Source of the DNA: a candidate division KSB1 bacterium
Lineage (GTDB): Bacteria; Zhuqueibacterota; Zhuqueibacteria; Thermofontimicrobiales; Thermofontimicrobiaceae
Assembly (NCBI GenBank): GCA_034506395.1
Contig: JAPDPQ010000042.1
Span: forward strand, 1 to 40,282
Direction: 5' to 3'
Length of the DNA stretch: 40,282 bases
A model generated the notes under the pieces. It had not been told where the DNA came from. It worked only from the letters and a program-made list of their open reading frames with translations, and searched no databases. A program made the translations under genes and the position numbers. Shown here in pieces: positions 25,118 to 32,970 of the stretch; positions within the stretch are counted from its first letter, which is position 1, and every line of letters starts with the position of its first letter.

Positions 25118-25696
25118 TCAATCCTTAATTGGAATTGATCCCCATCGCTGATAAAGGTCGTTGGGGATGTTTAAAAGATCAAGAATTTTGCCTACCAGAA
25201 AATCGGTTATGTCGGTTATGGTGTTTGGATGATGATAATAAGCAATCATGAGCGGAAAAATGATAGCCCCAGCTCGTTTCAAGATGAGCATATTTTCCAG
25301 ATGTGCGATAGAAAGCGGTGTTTCTCGTGGGGCCAAAATGAGCTGCCGACCGGTACGCAATTGATTATCGGCAGCACGAGTGATCAAGTTAGCGGTATAA
25401 CCATGGGCGATCGCCGATAATGTTTTCATCGAACAGGGGGCGATTATCATGCTTGCCGCTGGATGGGAACTGCTATTGATTGGCGCCGAGGCATCGGATT
25501 CGTCGTAGAACTCGATACCTTGAGGCATAGCATAATCGCTGCCTAATTCATGTTCAATCACTCGGATTGCATGGTGGCTCACGATTCCGATCACCGAAAT
25601 GTCATGATCTCGAAGTTGCTCCATCAGTCGGAGCCCAACAACGACTCCGCTTGCACCTGTCACAGCCACCACGACTGTCTTTTTCTGATCGATCAC
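25118..25696 (-). CDS. ubiX: UbiX flavin prenyltransferase
   Basis: The 192-residue size and motifs fit UbiX: TGASG near residue 14, SSSHPAASMIIAPCSMKTLSAIAHG, NLITRAAD, LILAPRETPLS and YYHHPNTITD. UbiX attaches a dimethylallyl group to FMN to make the prenylated FMN used by UbiD-type decarboxylases. The start is GTG at 25696, with a weak GGAAAA site upstream. The gene directly precedes the UbiD-family gene (3-bp gap). This supports a dedicated cofactor-enzyme pair. Its prenyl donor is itself an isoprenoid-pathway product, so placement beside mevalonate genes is coherent. A 191-bp gap separates it from mevalonate kinase. Confidence 0.92.
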   Translation of the reverse strand: MIDQKKTVVVAVTGASGVVVGLRLMEQLRDHDISVIGIVSHHAIRVIEHELGSDYAMPQGIEFYDESDASAPINSSSHPAASMIIAPCSMKTLSAIAHGYTANLITRAADNQLRTGRQLILAPRETPLSIAHLENMLILKRAGAIIFPLMIAYYHHPNTITDITDFLVGKILDLLNIPNDLYQRWGSIPIKD

Positions 25697-25887
25697 TTGA
25701 GATTTTTTCCAAAGCTGAAATGGTTCGAGTTAAAAGGAGAACCAGCCTAATCCGCTCCGATTAAAAATGCAGATGACGGGCCAATTTTTATACCGTTTCG
25801 TTCTGGAATTTATCGCCGATTGATTGCAAATAAGGACTCGGAGTTGAGGCATCACGTCCGCCATATTCGTCCCATATTGGGCAGTCA

Positions 25888-26832
25888 TTATTTCAATTTG
25901 GTCGTGAAGCTTCGTACTGCGCCAGCTTTCAGGAGCTCACTCGCGATATTGTTGGCGGTAATTCCGTCCTGAGCAACGGCAACCATGCAGCCACCTTTTC
26001 CAGCGCCACAAAGTTTTGCACCTAGTGCCCCCTTTACTTTGGCAGCGTCAATCAGATTCTCCAATTCGGGCGAGGAAACATCGATGCGTTGGAGCAGAAT
26101 TTGATTTTCATTCATCAATTTTCCAACTCGTTTGACATCGCCTTCTTTTAGCGCTAAAGATCCCTGTCGGGCGATGGTCCCGATCTGGCTAAAAATGTGA
26201 TCATATTGCTCTGGGTTCTTTGCTCGGGCCTCAGCAACCTGAGCGACAATTTCGCTGGTCTTTTTGCTCACCCCGGTGTCGCCGACAACAAAAAACATGC
26301 TTGACGGCGGAATGGCCGCAGGCTCATGATCCTTACGGAACAAGATTGGCTTCTCCAATGAGATAACCGTATTATCGATACCGCTCGGCGTTCCATGATG
26401 GATCTTTTCCAACTCGAATGAATATTTGATCAAATCCTTCGGAGAAAGAAATTTCATCATTGCTTTAGTGAGCGCACGAATGATGGCAATGCTTATAGCT
26501 GCACTGCTTCCCAGTCCGCGACCGATCGGTATTTTTGACCAAATGGTTAATCTCCAGCCAGATTTGGGCAGCTTCACGATTTTTTCATCGATCAACTCAA
26601 TGACTTTAATAATAGGAAGGACAGCCTCGGGATAAGGGGCATTGCCCAGCGTTACCTCGATTTTCAAATCTTTGGCTTCGATGACTGGTTTCGTAACAGA
26701 TGCATCGATCGAAACCGCCGCAGAAGCTCGAACATCCTGAATCGGGATCGCCACGGCTGGCTGACCATATACCACTGCATGTTCACCAAATAGAATAACT
26801 TTGGCTGAAGCAGAGCCATGCGTTGAGATCAT
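25888..26832 (-). CDS. mvk: Mevalonate kinase
   Basis: This 314-residue GHMP kinase has the N-terminal K-V-I-L-F-G-E-H motif with Lys11. It has the ATP loop IGRGLGSSAAIS (residues 103-114), HGTPSGIDN with the catalytic Asp153, and the C-terminal KLCGAGKGGCM. HGTPSGID is typical of mevalonate kinase, and the compact length resembles archaeal and bacterial forms. It phosphorylates mevalonate to mevalonate 5-phosphate. The start follows AGGTG by about 8 nt. It lies 317 bp downstream of HMG-CoA reductase on the same strand. No phosphomevalonate kinase or diphosphomevalonate decarboxylase gene is in the window. This leaves open whether the pathway continues by the classical route or through anhydromevalonate phosphate. 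Confidence 0.93.
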   Translation of the reverse strand: MISTHGSASAKVILFGEHAVVYGQPAVAIPIQDVRASAAVSIDASVTKPVIEAKDLKIEVTLGNAPYPEAVLPIIKVIELIDEKIVKLPKSGWRLTIWSKIPIGRGLGSSAAISIAIIRALTKAMMKFLSPKDLIKYSFELEKIHHGTPSGIDNTVISLEKPILFRKDHEPAAIPPSSMFFVVGDTGVSKKTSEIVAQVAEARAKNPEQYDHIFSQIGTIARQGSLALKEGDVKRVGKLMNENQILLQRIDVSSPELENLIDAAKVKGALGAKLCGAGKGGCMVAVAQDGITANNIASELLKAGAVRSFTTKLK

Positions 26833-27149
26833 AATTTTTTCACCTAATGATGGCGTTGGCTGTTAAAATAAATAGCTTGTGCCCCAAAGTCAAACGACTC
26901 TCTAAAGACTCACAAGACGATCGAACATTTTTTATCTTTTGCAGGTAAAGCAATTAGACTCTTGCTGAATTTGCACATCAAAAACATTAAAGAAATTCTC
27001 TTTAGCTGCGGCAGTGTGTTTTGTTTCAATAGCTAACAATTTTTGGGATGTTTGCGATCACCGTATCACAACAATATCTTGAAATATTTTGGAGAATTCT
27101 AAACTGAGATTTCCAGAAAAAAGCTATTTAATTTCACAACTAAATCAAA
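26833..27149 (-). other. 317-bp gap between HMG-CoA reductase and mevalonate kinase genes
   Basis: No gene, hairpin terminator or recognisable riboswitch was seen. The stretch is A+T-rich. It may hold a separate promoter for the mevalonate kinase gene on the minus strand, but no convincing -35/-10 pair was found. Confidence 0.5.
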
Positions 27150-28508
27150 TTACTTCTTTTGTTTTTCTTGCTCTTCTTTTTCACGGATAAGAAGGCTTTT
27201 CAAAATTTGTTTCGCCCGATCATAGCGAACGCGGCCTTCATGGGCCATCTGATTGGCCACTTTAATTGCCATTTCACCGATTGCACCCGCAAAAACTGCA
27301 ACATTTCGGGCGTGCAGCGTCATGTGTCCTTTCTGAATCCCCTCGGTCGCTAAGGTCCAGACGGCGGTGAAATTCTGAAGCAGGCCTGCTGCTGCTGCCA
27401 GTTCGGCCAATTGTTTACTGGTTTGGACCTTCATGAGCTTCAGCAAAATTTTGACTCCTGGATGAATCGATGTCACCCCTCCGACGATGCCCAACGCCAT
27501 GGGAATATCCATCTCGCCGATCAATTTGCCCGAATCATCGCGATAAAATTTGCTGAGTGGTTTATATTTGCCCGAGCGCGCTGCGTAAGCATGAGCACCT
27601 GCTTCGCAAGCTCGCCAATCGTTTCCAGTCGCAATCAAAATCGGATCAATTCCATTCATGATCCCTTTATTGTGCGTGGCTGCTCGATACGGATCCGCCT
27701 CTGCAAAATGATAGGCTTTTACGATCCGATCGGCTGCCTGCTCGCCCGAGAACCCTGCTCTGGCCAGCGCTTCGACGGCGATTTCCATCCGAACATGAAC
27801 CATACGGCGATCCGACAAGTTGGAAACGATCTTGCAGATCGCATCCCCTTCGGCCAATTCCGCCAAGATTGGGGCTAAAGTTTCGGCCATGGTGTTAACA
27901 ACATTTGCCCCCATGGCATCGCGGCAATCTACAATGATATGCACGATCACCATTGGACCGCTGAGTGAATTAATAATTCGGACTTCAATATCCTTCGCTC
28001 CGCCGCCGAGCTCAACCAATACTGGATCCTGTTCATTGGCAACCCGTAACAGATCTTCTTTCTTTGCCAAAATTCGCCTTTTGGCCTTTTGAGGATGCTT
28101 GACATCGACCAATTGTACCTGACTGAACATGATCGGCTCGGAGGCTTCTGCGGTTATCTTGCCATGATCTCGAACCAACCGCGCTGAATTGCTCAGCGCT
28201 GCAATCACCGAGGATTCCTCAACAGCCATCGGCACAATATAATCGCGATCGTTTAATTTGAGATTCACAGCTACGCCCAATGGCAGTCCAAAAACTCCGA
28301 TAGCGTTTTCCACCATGATATCCGCTAATTCGGGAGTGAGCGTCTCCCTTTTTAGCATCCATTTCTCTTTTGTTGTCAGCGGGTACCATTGTTCCAGCAG
28401 GTCCAAACGAAAAGAAAGGTCATGTTTATAGAAACCTGGGAATCTCGAGCTCTTGCCATTCACTGAGATAGCTTTCATATCGGTCAGCTTTTTAGCGTTT
28501 TTCTCCAT
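27150..28508 (-). CDS. mvaA: Class II hydroxymethylglutaryl-CoA reductase
   Basis: The 452-residue soluble protein matches class II HMG-CoA reductases (Pseudomonas mevalonii, Listeria and Archaeoglobus type). It has ENAIGVFGLPLGVAVN near the N-terminus, VEES with Glu98, DCRDAMGAN (194-202), THNKGIMNG with Lys281, NDWRACEAGAHAYA with Asp297, and HMTLHARN with His399. These four residues correspond to the catalytic Glu, Lys, Asp and His. It reduces HMG-CoA to mevalonate using NAD(P)H. With mevalonate kinase downstream, a biosynthetic rather than mevalonate-degrading role is likely. The C-terminal tail is Lys/Glu-rich. It is divergently oriented from the exporter adaptor gene. Confidence 0.95.
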   Translation of the reverse strand: MEKNAKKLTDMKAISVNGKSSRFPGFYKHDLSFRLDLLEQWYPLTTKEKWMLKRETLTPELADIMVENAIGVFGLPLGVAVNLKLNDRDYIVPMAVEESSVIAALSNSARLVRDHGKITAEASEPIMFSQVQLVDVKHPQKAKRRILAKKEDLLRVANEQDPVLVELGGGAKDIEVRIINSLSGPMVIVHIIVDCRDAMGANVVNTMAETLAPILAELAEGDAICKIVSNLSDRRMVHVRMEIAVEALARAGFSGEQAADRIVKAYHFAEADPYRAATHNKGIMNGIDPILIATGNDWRACEAGAHAYAARSGKYKPLSKFYRDDSGKLIGEMDIPMALGIVGGVTSIHPGVKILLKLMKVQTSKQLAELAAAAGLLQNFTAVWTLATEGIQKGHMTLHARNVAVFAGAIGEMAIKVANQMAHEGRVRYDRAKQILKSLLIREKEEQEKQKK

Positions 28509-28808
28509 GGCTTCATACCTTTGAATAAAGTGACTGATTGAATTTTCGACTTTTGGATTTTATAAATGCGTAAAGATAAAAAATAAAAATTCAAAATGCA
28601 AGAGATAATTAAGACAACGCTATTATATGCCTGGTAATGCCAGTTGAAAAAGCATAGGATTTTCGGCTTTTGGATTCATTAAAAAATCTTTTCGCCTTAG
28701 GGAATCAAATCCAACTCTAAATTGTCTAACTAACGAACAAAAAAATTCAGTATAGCTATTGTAAAATTTGTTCGAGAAATAATATTAAAAATTGAAAGGC
28801 AACACATC
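28509..28808. other. 300-bp divergent intergenic region
   Basis: This A+T-rich gap separates the mevalonate genes (minus) from the exporter genes (plus), so it should hold both promoters. No operator palindrome or strong sigma70 match was identified. An AAAGG ribosome site (about 28794-28798) lies ahead of the plus-strand gene. Confidence 0.5.
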
Positions 28809-30050
28809 ATGAAAAAAATCTTGTATTCAATCGGAATCATCGTTTTGGTCGTGGCAACAGGATTGATCATCTTCAATGCCGTCAGCAGCAAGACCACCAA
28901 TGGCAAATTCATCTTCGATAAAATCACTCGGGGTGATCTGATCAACACGGTCTCCAGCACGGGGACGATCAATGCAGTGAGCACGGTGGAAGTCGGCACT
29001 CAAGTGTCAGGAATTATTGACAAATTATATGTGGATTTTAATGATCAAGTGAAGAAGGGACAACTGTTAGCCGTTCTCGATACCGTGCTGCTAAAAACAG
29101 CATTGATGGACGCCCAGGCCAATCTGGAAAAGGCAAAGGCGATGCTGGAACAGGCACAAGCCGATTATAACCGCAATTTGCCCCTATTCGAAAAAGGGTT
29201 GATTTCAGAGGCGGAGTTTCTGCCGATTAAAATTCAATTGAAAACCCAAAAGGCAAATCTGACTTCTGCCCAGGCTGCCTTCGAGCGGGCTCAGCGGAAT
29301 TTGAAATATGCGTTTATTCACTCGCCCATCAATGGGACAGTTATTCAACGGAACGTGGAAGAGGGACAGACGGTGGCCGCCAGCTTCCAAGCGCCGGTGC
29401 TATTTATCATCGCTGAAGATCTTTCCAAAATGGAAATTCACGCCCAAGTTGATGAGAGCGACATCGGTATGATCAAGACAGGGCAGCGGGTGACATTTAC
29501 GGTACAAGCTTACCCTGACAAGACGTTTCATGGTACGGTGCGACAGATTCGCCTACAACCGACGACTATCCAAAATGTGGTTAATTATACGGTCGTAATC
29601 GATGCAGCTAATAATGAAAATTTATTATTGCCTGGGATGACCGCCACAGTTGATTTTATTGTTGAGGAAAGAAAGAATGTGCTGCTGGTTCCCAATGCGG
29701 CATTGCGGTTTCAGCCGTCGGAACAGATGATGCAGGCATTTTTCAATGAGGCGAAGAAACGATTCGAATCGGCACCTGACTCTGTGAAAAATAAAATGCC
29801 CAGAATGGGCGGGCCGAATTCAAGGCAAGCTCGGCCTAAAGATGCGGGCACGGTGTGGTATCTGGATGAAAATAACAAGTTGGTCATGGCCCCGTTCAAG
29901 GCGGGCATCACCGACGGCAAATTGACCGAGGTGGTGATGAGCCGTGATCTGAAAGAGGGGATGCAGGTGATCGTTGGTCTGACGGGAGGGAATGAGAAGA
30001 AAACCACCAGTTCGACGCAACGGAATTTCGGGCCGCCGAGGCCGTTTTAG
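28809..30050 (+). CDS. MacA/HlyD-family periplasmic adaptor of an ABC exporter
   Basis: The 413-residue protein has an N-terminal membrane anchor (about residues 4-24). A lipoyl-like half follows (VEVGTQVSGIIDKLYVDFNDQVKKGQLLAVLD), then a coiled-coil hairpin (about 95-165), the second lipoyl half (HSPINGTVIQRNVEEGQTV) and beta-barrel and membrane-proximal domains. This is the RND/MacA adaptor layout. It should link the inner-membrane ABC permease encoded at 31533 to the TolC-like channel encoded at 32971. A Met/Pro/Arg-rich insert near residues 320-345 and a Thr/Ser/Pro-rich tail are lineage features. Four octamer repeat units begin at its stop codon. Confidence 0.9.
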   Translation: MKKILYSIGIIVLVVATGLIIFNAVSSKTTNGKFIFDKITRGDLINTVSSTGTINAVSTVEVGTQVSGIIDKLYVDFNDQVKKGQLLAVLDTVLLKTALMDAQANLEKAKAMLEQAQADYNRNLPLFEKGLISEAEFLPIKIQLKTQKANLTSAQAAFERAQRNLKYAFIHSPINGTVIQRNVEEGQTVAASFQAPVLFIIAEDLSKMEIHAQVDESDIGMIKTGQRVTFTVQAYPDKTFHGTVRQIRLQPTTIQNVVNYTVVIDAANNENLLLPGMTATVDFIVEERKNVLLVPNAALRFQPSEQMMQAFFNEAKKRFESAPDSVKNKMPRMGGPNSRQARPKDAGTVWYLDENNKLVMAPFKAGITDGKLTEVVMSRDLKEGMQVIVGLTGGNEKKTTSSTQRNFGPPRPF

Positions 30051-30081
30051 GTAATTGGGCAATTAGGTAACTGGCTAATTA
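30050..30081 (+). repeat. Octamer tandem repeat (4 units)
   Basis: Four consecutive 8-bp units of the form GGYRATTR (GGTAATTG, GGCAATTA, GGTAACTG, GCTAATTA) start at the last base of the adaptor stop codon. The same octamer family recurs after the ATPase gene. Confidence 0.75.
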
Positions 30082-30115
30082 GTTCTTGTTGCACAATTAT
30101 CAAAACAGGATAAAT

Positions 30116-30203
30116 TGTCATGCCTGCGCATGCAGGCATCTCACTCTTTGGTTAACTGAATCATCAGTTAGAAAAGAGATTCCTGCATTCGCAGGAAGGA
30201 CAA
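30116..30203. repeat. 88-bp palindromic intergenic element
   Basis: The 28-bp ends are inverted copies of each other with four mismatches, beginning TTGTCATGCCTGCGCATGC and ending CGCAGGAAGGACAA. Each arm is itself partly palindromic. It has no coding content. It resembles REP/MITE-type extragenic palindromes. No target duplication was identified. Confidence 0.65.
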
Positions 30204-30307
30204 CGTTTCTTTTGATTTTCATTTTTGCAACAGAATCTAATTAGGAAATTGGAAAATGAATTCATAGAGAGATAATGCAATAGCCTCCTGCAAAATTAGA
30301 ATGTTAC

Positions 30308-30400
30308 TGTCATTCCGAACGAAGCGCAGCGGAGTGAGGAATCTATGTTTCTTATGGAATCAACTAACGAGCCAGATTTCTCGCTTCGCTCGGGATGACA
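30308..30400. repeat. 93-bp TGTCATTCC palindromic element, copy 1
   Basis: TGTCATTCCGA at 30308-30318 and the inverted CTCGGGATGACA ending at 30400 bound the element. Inner GGAATCT and AGATTTC arms also pair. A second copy of the same 93-bp length lies at 31325-31417. Both are in gaps between genes of the ABC exporter. The remainder of the 30051-30471 gap is A+T-rich and holds no gene. Confidence 0.7.
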
Positions 30401-30471
30401 AATTTTTCTAATTTGCAAATGTCCATTATTTTGCAGGATTCTATTCCACAGCAAAACCAAGGAAAGAAAAG

Positions 30472-31197
30472 ATGGAAAAAATCATAGAGACAAAACAATT
30501 AACCAAGACCTACCAGATGGGCGATGTGGCGGTGCAGGCGCTAAGGGGGATCAATCTGGCGGTGGCGCCTGGCGAGTTTCTGGCCATCATGGGCGCATCA
30601 GGTTCGGGCAAATCAACATTGATGAATTTGCTCGGCTGTTTAGATCAACCTACGTCGGGCGATTATTTTCTGGATGGGATTAATGTGAATCAATTGAGCA
30701 AAAATGAATACGCCGACATTCGCAATCAGAAGATCGGGTTTGTGTTTCAGGGATTCAATTTGCTGTCCCGCACATCGGCGCTGGAAAATGTGGAGCTGCC
30801 GCTGTTTTATGATCGCACCAAGCGAGTCGCCAATCCAAAGAAGGCAGCCATTGAGGCGCTGGAGCGAGTTGGTCTGGGTGATCGGCTCTATCACGAGCCC
30901 AATCAACTGTCGGGCGGACAGCAGCAGCGAGTGGCAATCGCCCGAGCGCTGGTAACTCAGCCGTCGCTCATCCTCGCCGATGAGCCGACGGGCAATCTGG
31001 ACACCAAGACCTCTTATGATATTATGGCGCTATTTCAAGAGCTGAACGAGCAGGGCATCACCATTATTCTTGTTACGCATGAGAAAGATATTTCCGAATA
31101 TGCCAAGCGGATTGTGACCATGCGGGATGGCCTGATTTTGGACGATAGCGCTATTCAAAACAGGCGGAATGCGAGGGAGGATTTGGTCAATGGGTAA
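30472..31197 (+). CDS. MacB/LolD-type ABC exporter ATP-binding protein
   Basis: The 241-residue ATPase has Walker A GASGSGKST (residues 41-49), the Q-loop in VFQGFN (about 91-96), signature LSGGQ (146-150), Walker B LILADE (166-171) and H-loop His203. The YQMGDVAVQALRGINL opening is typical of the LolD/MacB/FtsE branch that works with FtsX-like permeases. Unlike E. coli MacB, the ATPase is a separate polypeptide from the permease (31533). It energises the tripartite pump through mechanotransmission. The stop codon TAA is embedded in the first unit of an octamer repeat array. Confidence 0.93.
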   Translation: MEKIIETKQLTKTYQMGDVAVQALRGINLAVAPGEFLAIMGASGSGKSTLMNLLGCLDQPTSGDYFLDGINVNQLSKNEYADIRNQKIGFVFQGFNLLSRTSALENVELPLFYDRTKRVANPKKAAIEALERVGLGDRLYHEPNQLSGGQQQRVAIARALVTQPSLILADEPTGNLDTKTSYDIMALFQELNEQGITIILVTHEKDISEYAKRIVTMRDGLILDDSAIQNRRNAREDLVNG

Positions 31198-31272
31198 TTA
31201 GGCGATTGGGTGATTAGGTGGTTTGGCAATTGGGTAATTAGGTAATTAGGCAATTGGGTAATTAGGCGAATG
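31193..31272 (+). repeat. Octamer tandem array, 10 units, forward orientation
   Basis: Ten consecutive 8-bp units begin with GG and mostly follow GGYRATTR (GGTAATTA four times, GGCAATTG twice, GGCGATTG, GGTGATTA and variants). The first unit contains the stop codon of the ATPase gene. An inverted array lies at 31442-31489. Confidence 0.85.
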
Positions 31273-31324
31273 GGCAAACATGCTACTTACGTACATTAGA
31301 GCCTGAACGGAAACCAATAAAATT

Positions 31325-31417
31325 TGTCATTCCGAGCGGAGGCGAGGAATCTGGATATCCGAATAAATTAGAGCATTACCCAGATTCCTCTCCGCCAGTT
31401 GGCGGATCGGACTGACA
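31325..31417. repeat. 93-bp TGTCATTCC palindromic element, copy 2
   Basis: TGTCATTCCGAG opens the element at 31325 and ACTGACA closes it at 31417. GAGGAATCTGG and CAGATTCCTC form inner inverted arms, and a further small palindrome (CCGCCAGTTGGCGG) lies in the right arm. It is centred between the two opposed octamer arrays. Confidence 0.7.
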
Positions 31418-31441
31418 AAACTAGAGTTTTCGTTCAAACGC

Positions 31442-31497
31442 CAATTACCCTATTACCCAGTTACCTAATTACCCAGTTACCCAATTACCCAATTATG
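31442..31497 (-). repeat. Octamer tandem array, inverted orientation
   Basis: Six full units (CAATTACC, CTATTACC, CAGTTACC, TAATTACC, CAGTTACC, CAATTACC) and a partial seventh are the reverse complement of the GGTAAYTR octamers at 31193-31272. Together they could form a long imperfect hairpin enclosing the 93-bp element. No gene is in the 31198-31532 gap. Confidence 0.85.
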
Positions 31498-31532
31498 ATC
31501 GGAAATAATGACAATTGAAAAGGAAACAAGAA

Positions 31533-32753
31533 ATGTTAAGAATATCAAATTTATTGAAAGCCGCTTTCAATAGCATTTTGAAAAACAAGCTGCGCAGTAT
31601 TTTGACGGCGTTGGGCATTATCATCGGTGTAGCTTCAGTGATCGTGATGATCGCCATCGGCAAAGGAGCCTCGGCACGAATTCAGGCGCAGATCACGTCG
31701 CTGGGCACCGATATGTTAATGATTCGCCCCAGCTTCACCGTTAGGGGAGGCGTGAATTTAGGCGCTGGGAGTTTCAATCGCCTCACTTTTGATGATGTAG
31801 AGAAAATTAAGGAGCAGGCCACGCTCATCAAAGCGATCTCTCCCATGGTTCGCTCGGGAGGTCAGGTGATCGGTGGTGGGAAAAACTGGAACACTTCGAT
31901 CTACGGCGTCAGCCCCGATTATCTCTACATCCGCAATTATGAACTCAAATCGGGCGAGATGTTCACCGAGCGGGATGAGCGCTCCAGCAAAAAGGTGGCA
32001 GTGCTGGGCAAGACCGTTGCCGAGGAATTATTCGGCGACCAGGACCCTGTTGGCGAACAGATACGGATCAACAAGACACCATTTACCGTGATCGGTGTTT
32101 TGAAAGAGAAGGGTCAGAGCGGCATGGGCGGCGACCAGGATGATGTCGTGCTCGCTCCATCTAAAACCGTGCTCTATCGCCTCAAAGGTGGTCAATATAT
32201 CGACATGATCTATGTGAGCGCTATTTCCAAAGATCAAATTTATGCAGCGCAAACGGAATTGACCACCATCATGCGAGCGGCGCATCGGCTGCAGGAAGGA
32301 GAGGATAATGACTTTGACATCCGCAATCAGGCAGATATTATCAGCATGGCTTCCTCAACATCCAAAACGCTGACGATTTTGTTAGGCTCGATTGCGGCGG
32401 TGTCGTTGATCGTCGGTGGCATTGGTATCATGAACATCATGCTCGTTTCGGTGACCGAGCGCACCAGGGAAATTGGGATTCGTTTGGCAGTCGGCGCCCG
32501 CAGCAGCGACATCCTCACGCAATTTCTGTCCGAGTCGATCGTATTAAGCCTGATCGGCGGCATCATCGGCACACTGCTGGCATTTGTCGTTACTTTTCTG
32601 ATGCGGAAATTTACAACCTTTACGCCGCAGATTTACCCTGCAACGGTATTGCTGGCGTTTTCGTTCTCAGCCATCGTCGGGGTATTTTTTGGATTCTATC
32701 CTGCCAGAAAGGCAGCCATGTTGAACCCGATTGAAGCGTTGAGATATGAATAG
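31533..32753 (+). CDS. MacB/FtsX-like ABC exporter permease
   Basis: ATG 31533 follows AGGAA at 31520-31524 by 8 nt; the TTG at 31515 lies before that site. The 406-residue protein has an N-terminal transmembrane helix in LLKAAFNSILKNKLRSIL...GIIIGVASVIVMIAIG, the family hallmark. A large periplasmic MacB-PCD domain (about 60-270) follows, then three C-terminal helices (FtsX domain). The block GIGIMNIMLVSVTERTREIG is the conserved coupling segment that contacts the ATPase. It completes an inner-membrane complex with the ATPase at 30472 and adaptor at 28809. Substrate cannot be read from the sequence; the class exports peptides, macrolides, siderophores or lipoproteins. Confidence 0.92.
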   Translation: MLRISNLLKAAFNSILKNKLRSILTALGIIIGVASVIVMIAIGKGASARIQAQITSLGTDMLMIRPSFTVRGGVNLGAGSFNRLTFDDVEKIKEQATLIKAISPMVRSGGQVIGGGKNWNTSIYGVSPDYLYIRNYELKSGEMFTERDERSSKKVAVLGKTVAEELFGDQDPVGEQIRINKTPFTVIGVLKEKGQSGMGGDQDDVVLAPSKTVLYRLKGGQYIDMIYVSAISKDQIYAAQTELTTIMRAAHRLQEGEDNDFDIRNQADIISMASSTSKTLTILLGSIAAVSLIVGGIGIMNIMLVSVTERTREIGIRLAVGARSSDILTQFLSESIVLSLIGGIIGTLLAFVVTFLMRKFTTFTPQIYPATVLLAFSFSAIVGVFFGFYPARKAAMLNPIEALRYE

Positions 32754-32759
32754 AGAAAA

Positions 32760-32950
32760 TTCCAATACACAAAAAACAAATCTCAAATAAATTTCAATTT
32801 CAAAATGCCAATGAATCAAACAAACATGAGCAAACCAGGTTTCTACCACAAAGCTGGTTTGTACCGCAAAAGCTCGATGCCACTCTGTTTGAAATTTTGA
32901 ATTTGAGACTTGAATATTATTTGTGATTTGATTTTTGGGATTTGTTATTT
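32760..32950. repeat. A+T-rich inverted low-complexity arms around a palindrome
   Basis: The left arm (about 32764-32810, rich in CAAATTTCAAT-type words) and right arm (about 32882-32950, rich in GAATTTGAGA- and GATTTG-type words) are imperfect inverted copies. They enclose a perfect CAAACCAG/CTGGTTTG pair (32831-32838 and 32854-32861). The layout echoes the 31193-31497 element but with different words. It fills the gap between permease and channel genes. Confidence 0.5.
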
Positions 32951-32970
32951 TTTGAATGAGGACAATGAAT

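Noticed and set aside
30050..31497. Short tandem repeats considered as a CRISPR array
   Set aside because: Units are 8 bp without spacers, and no cas genes are present.
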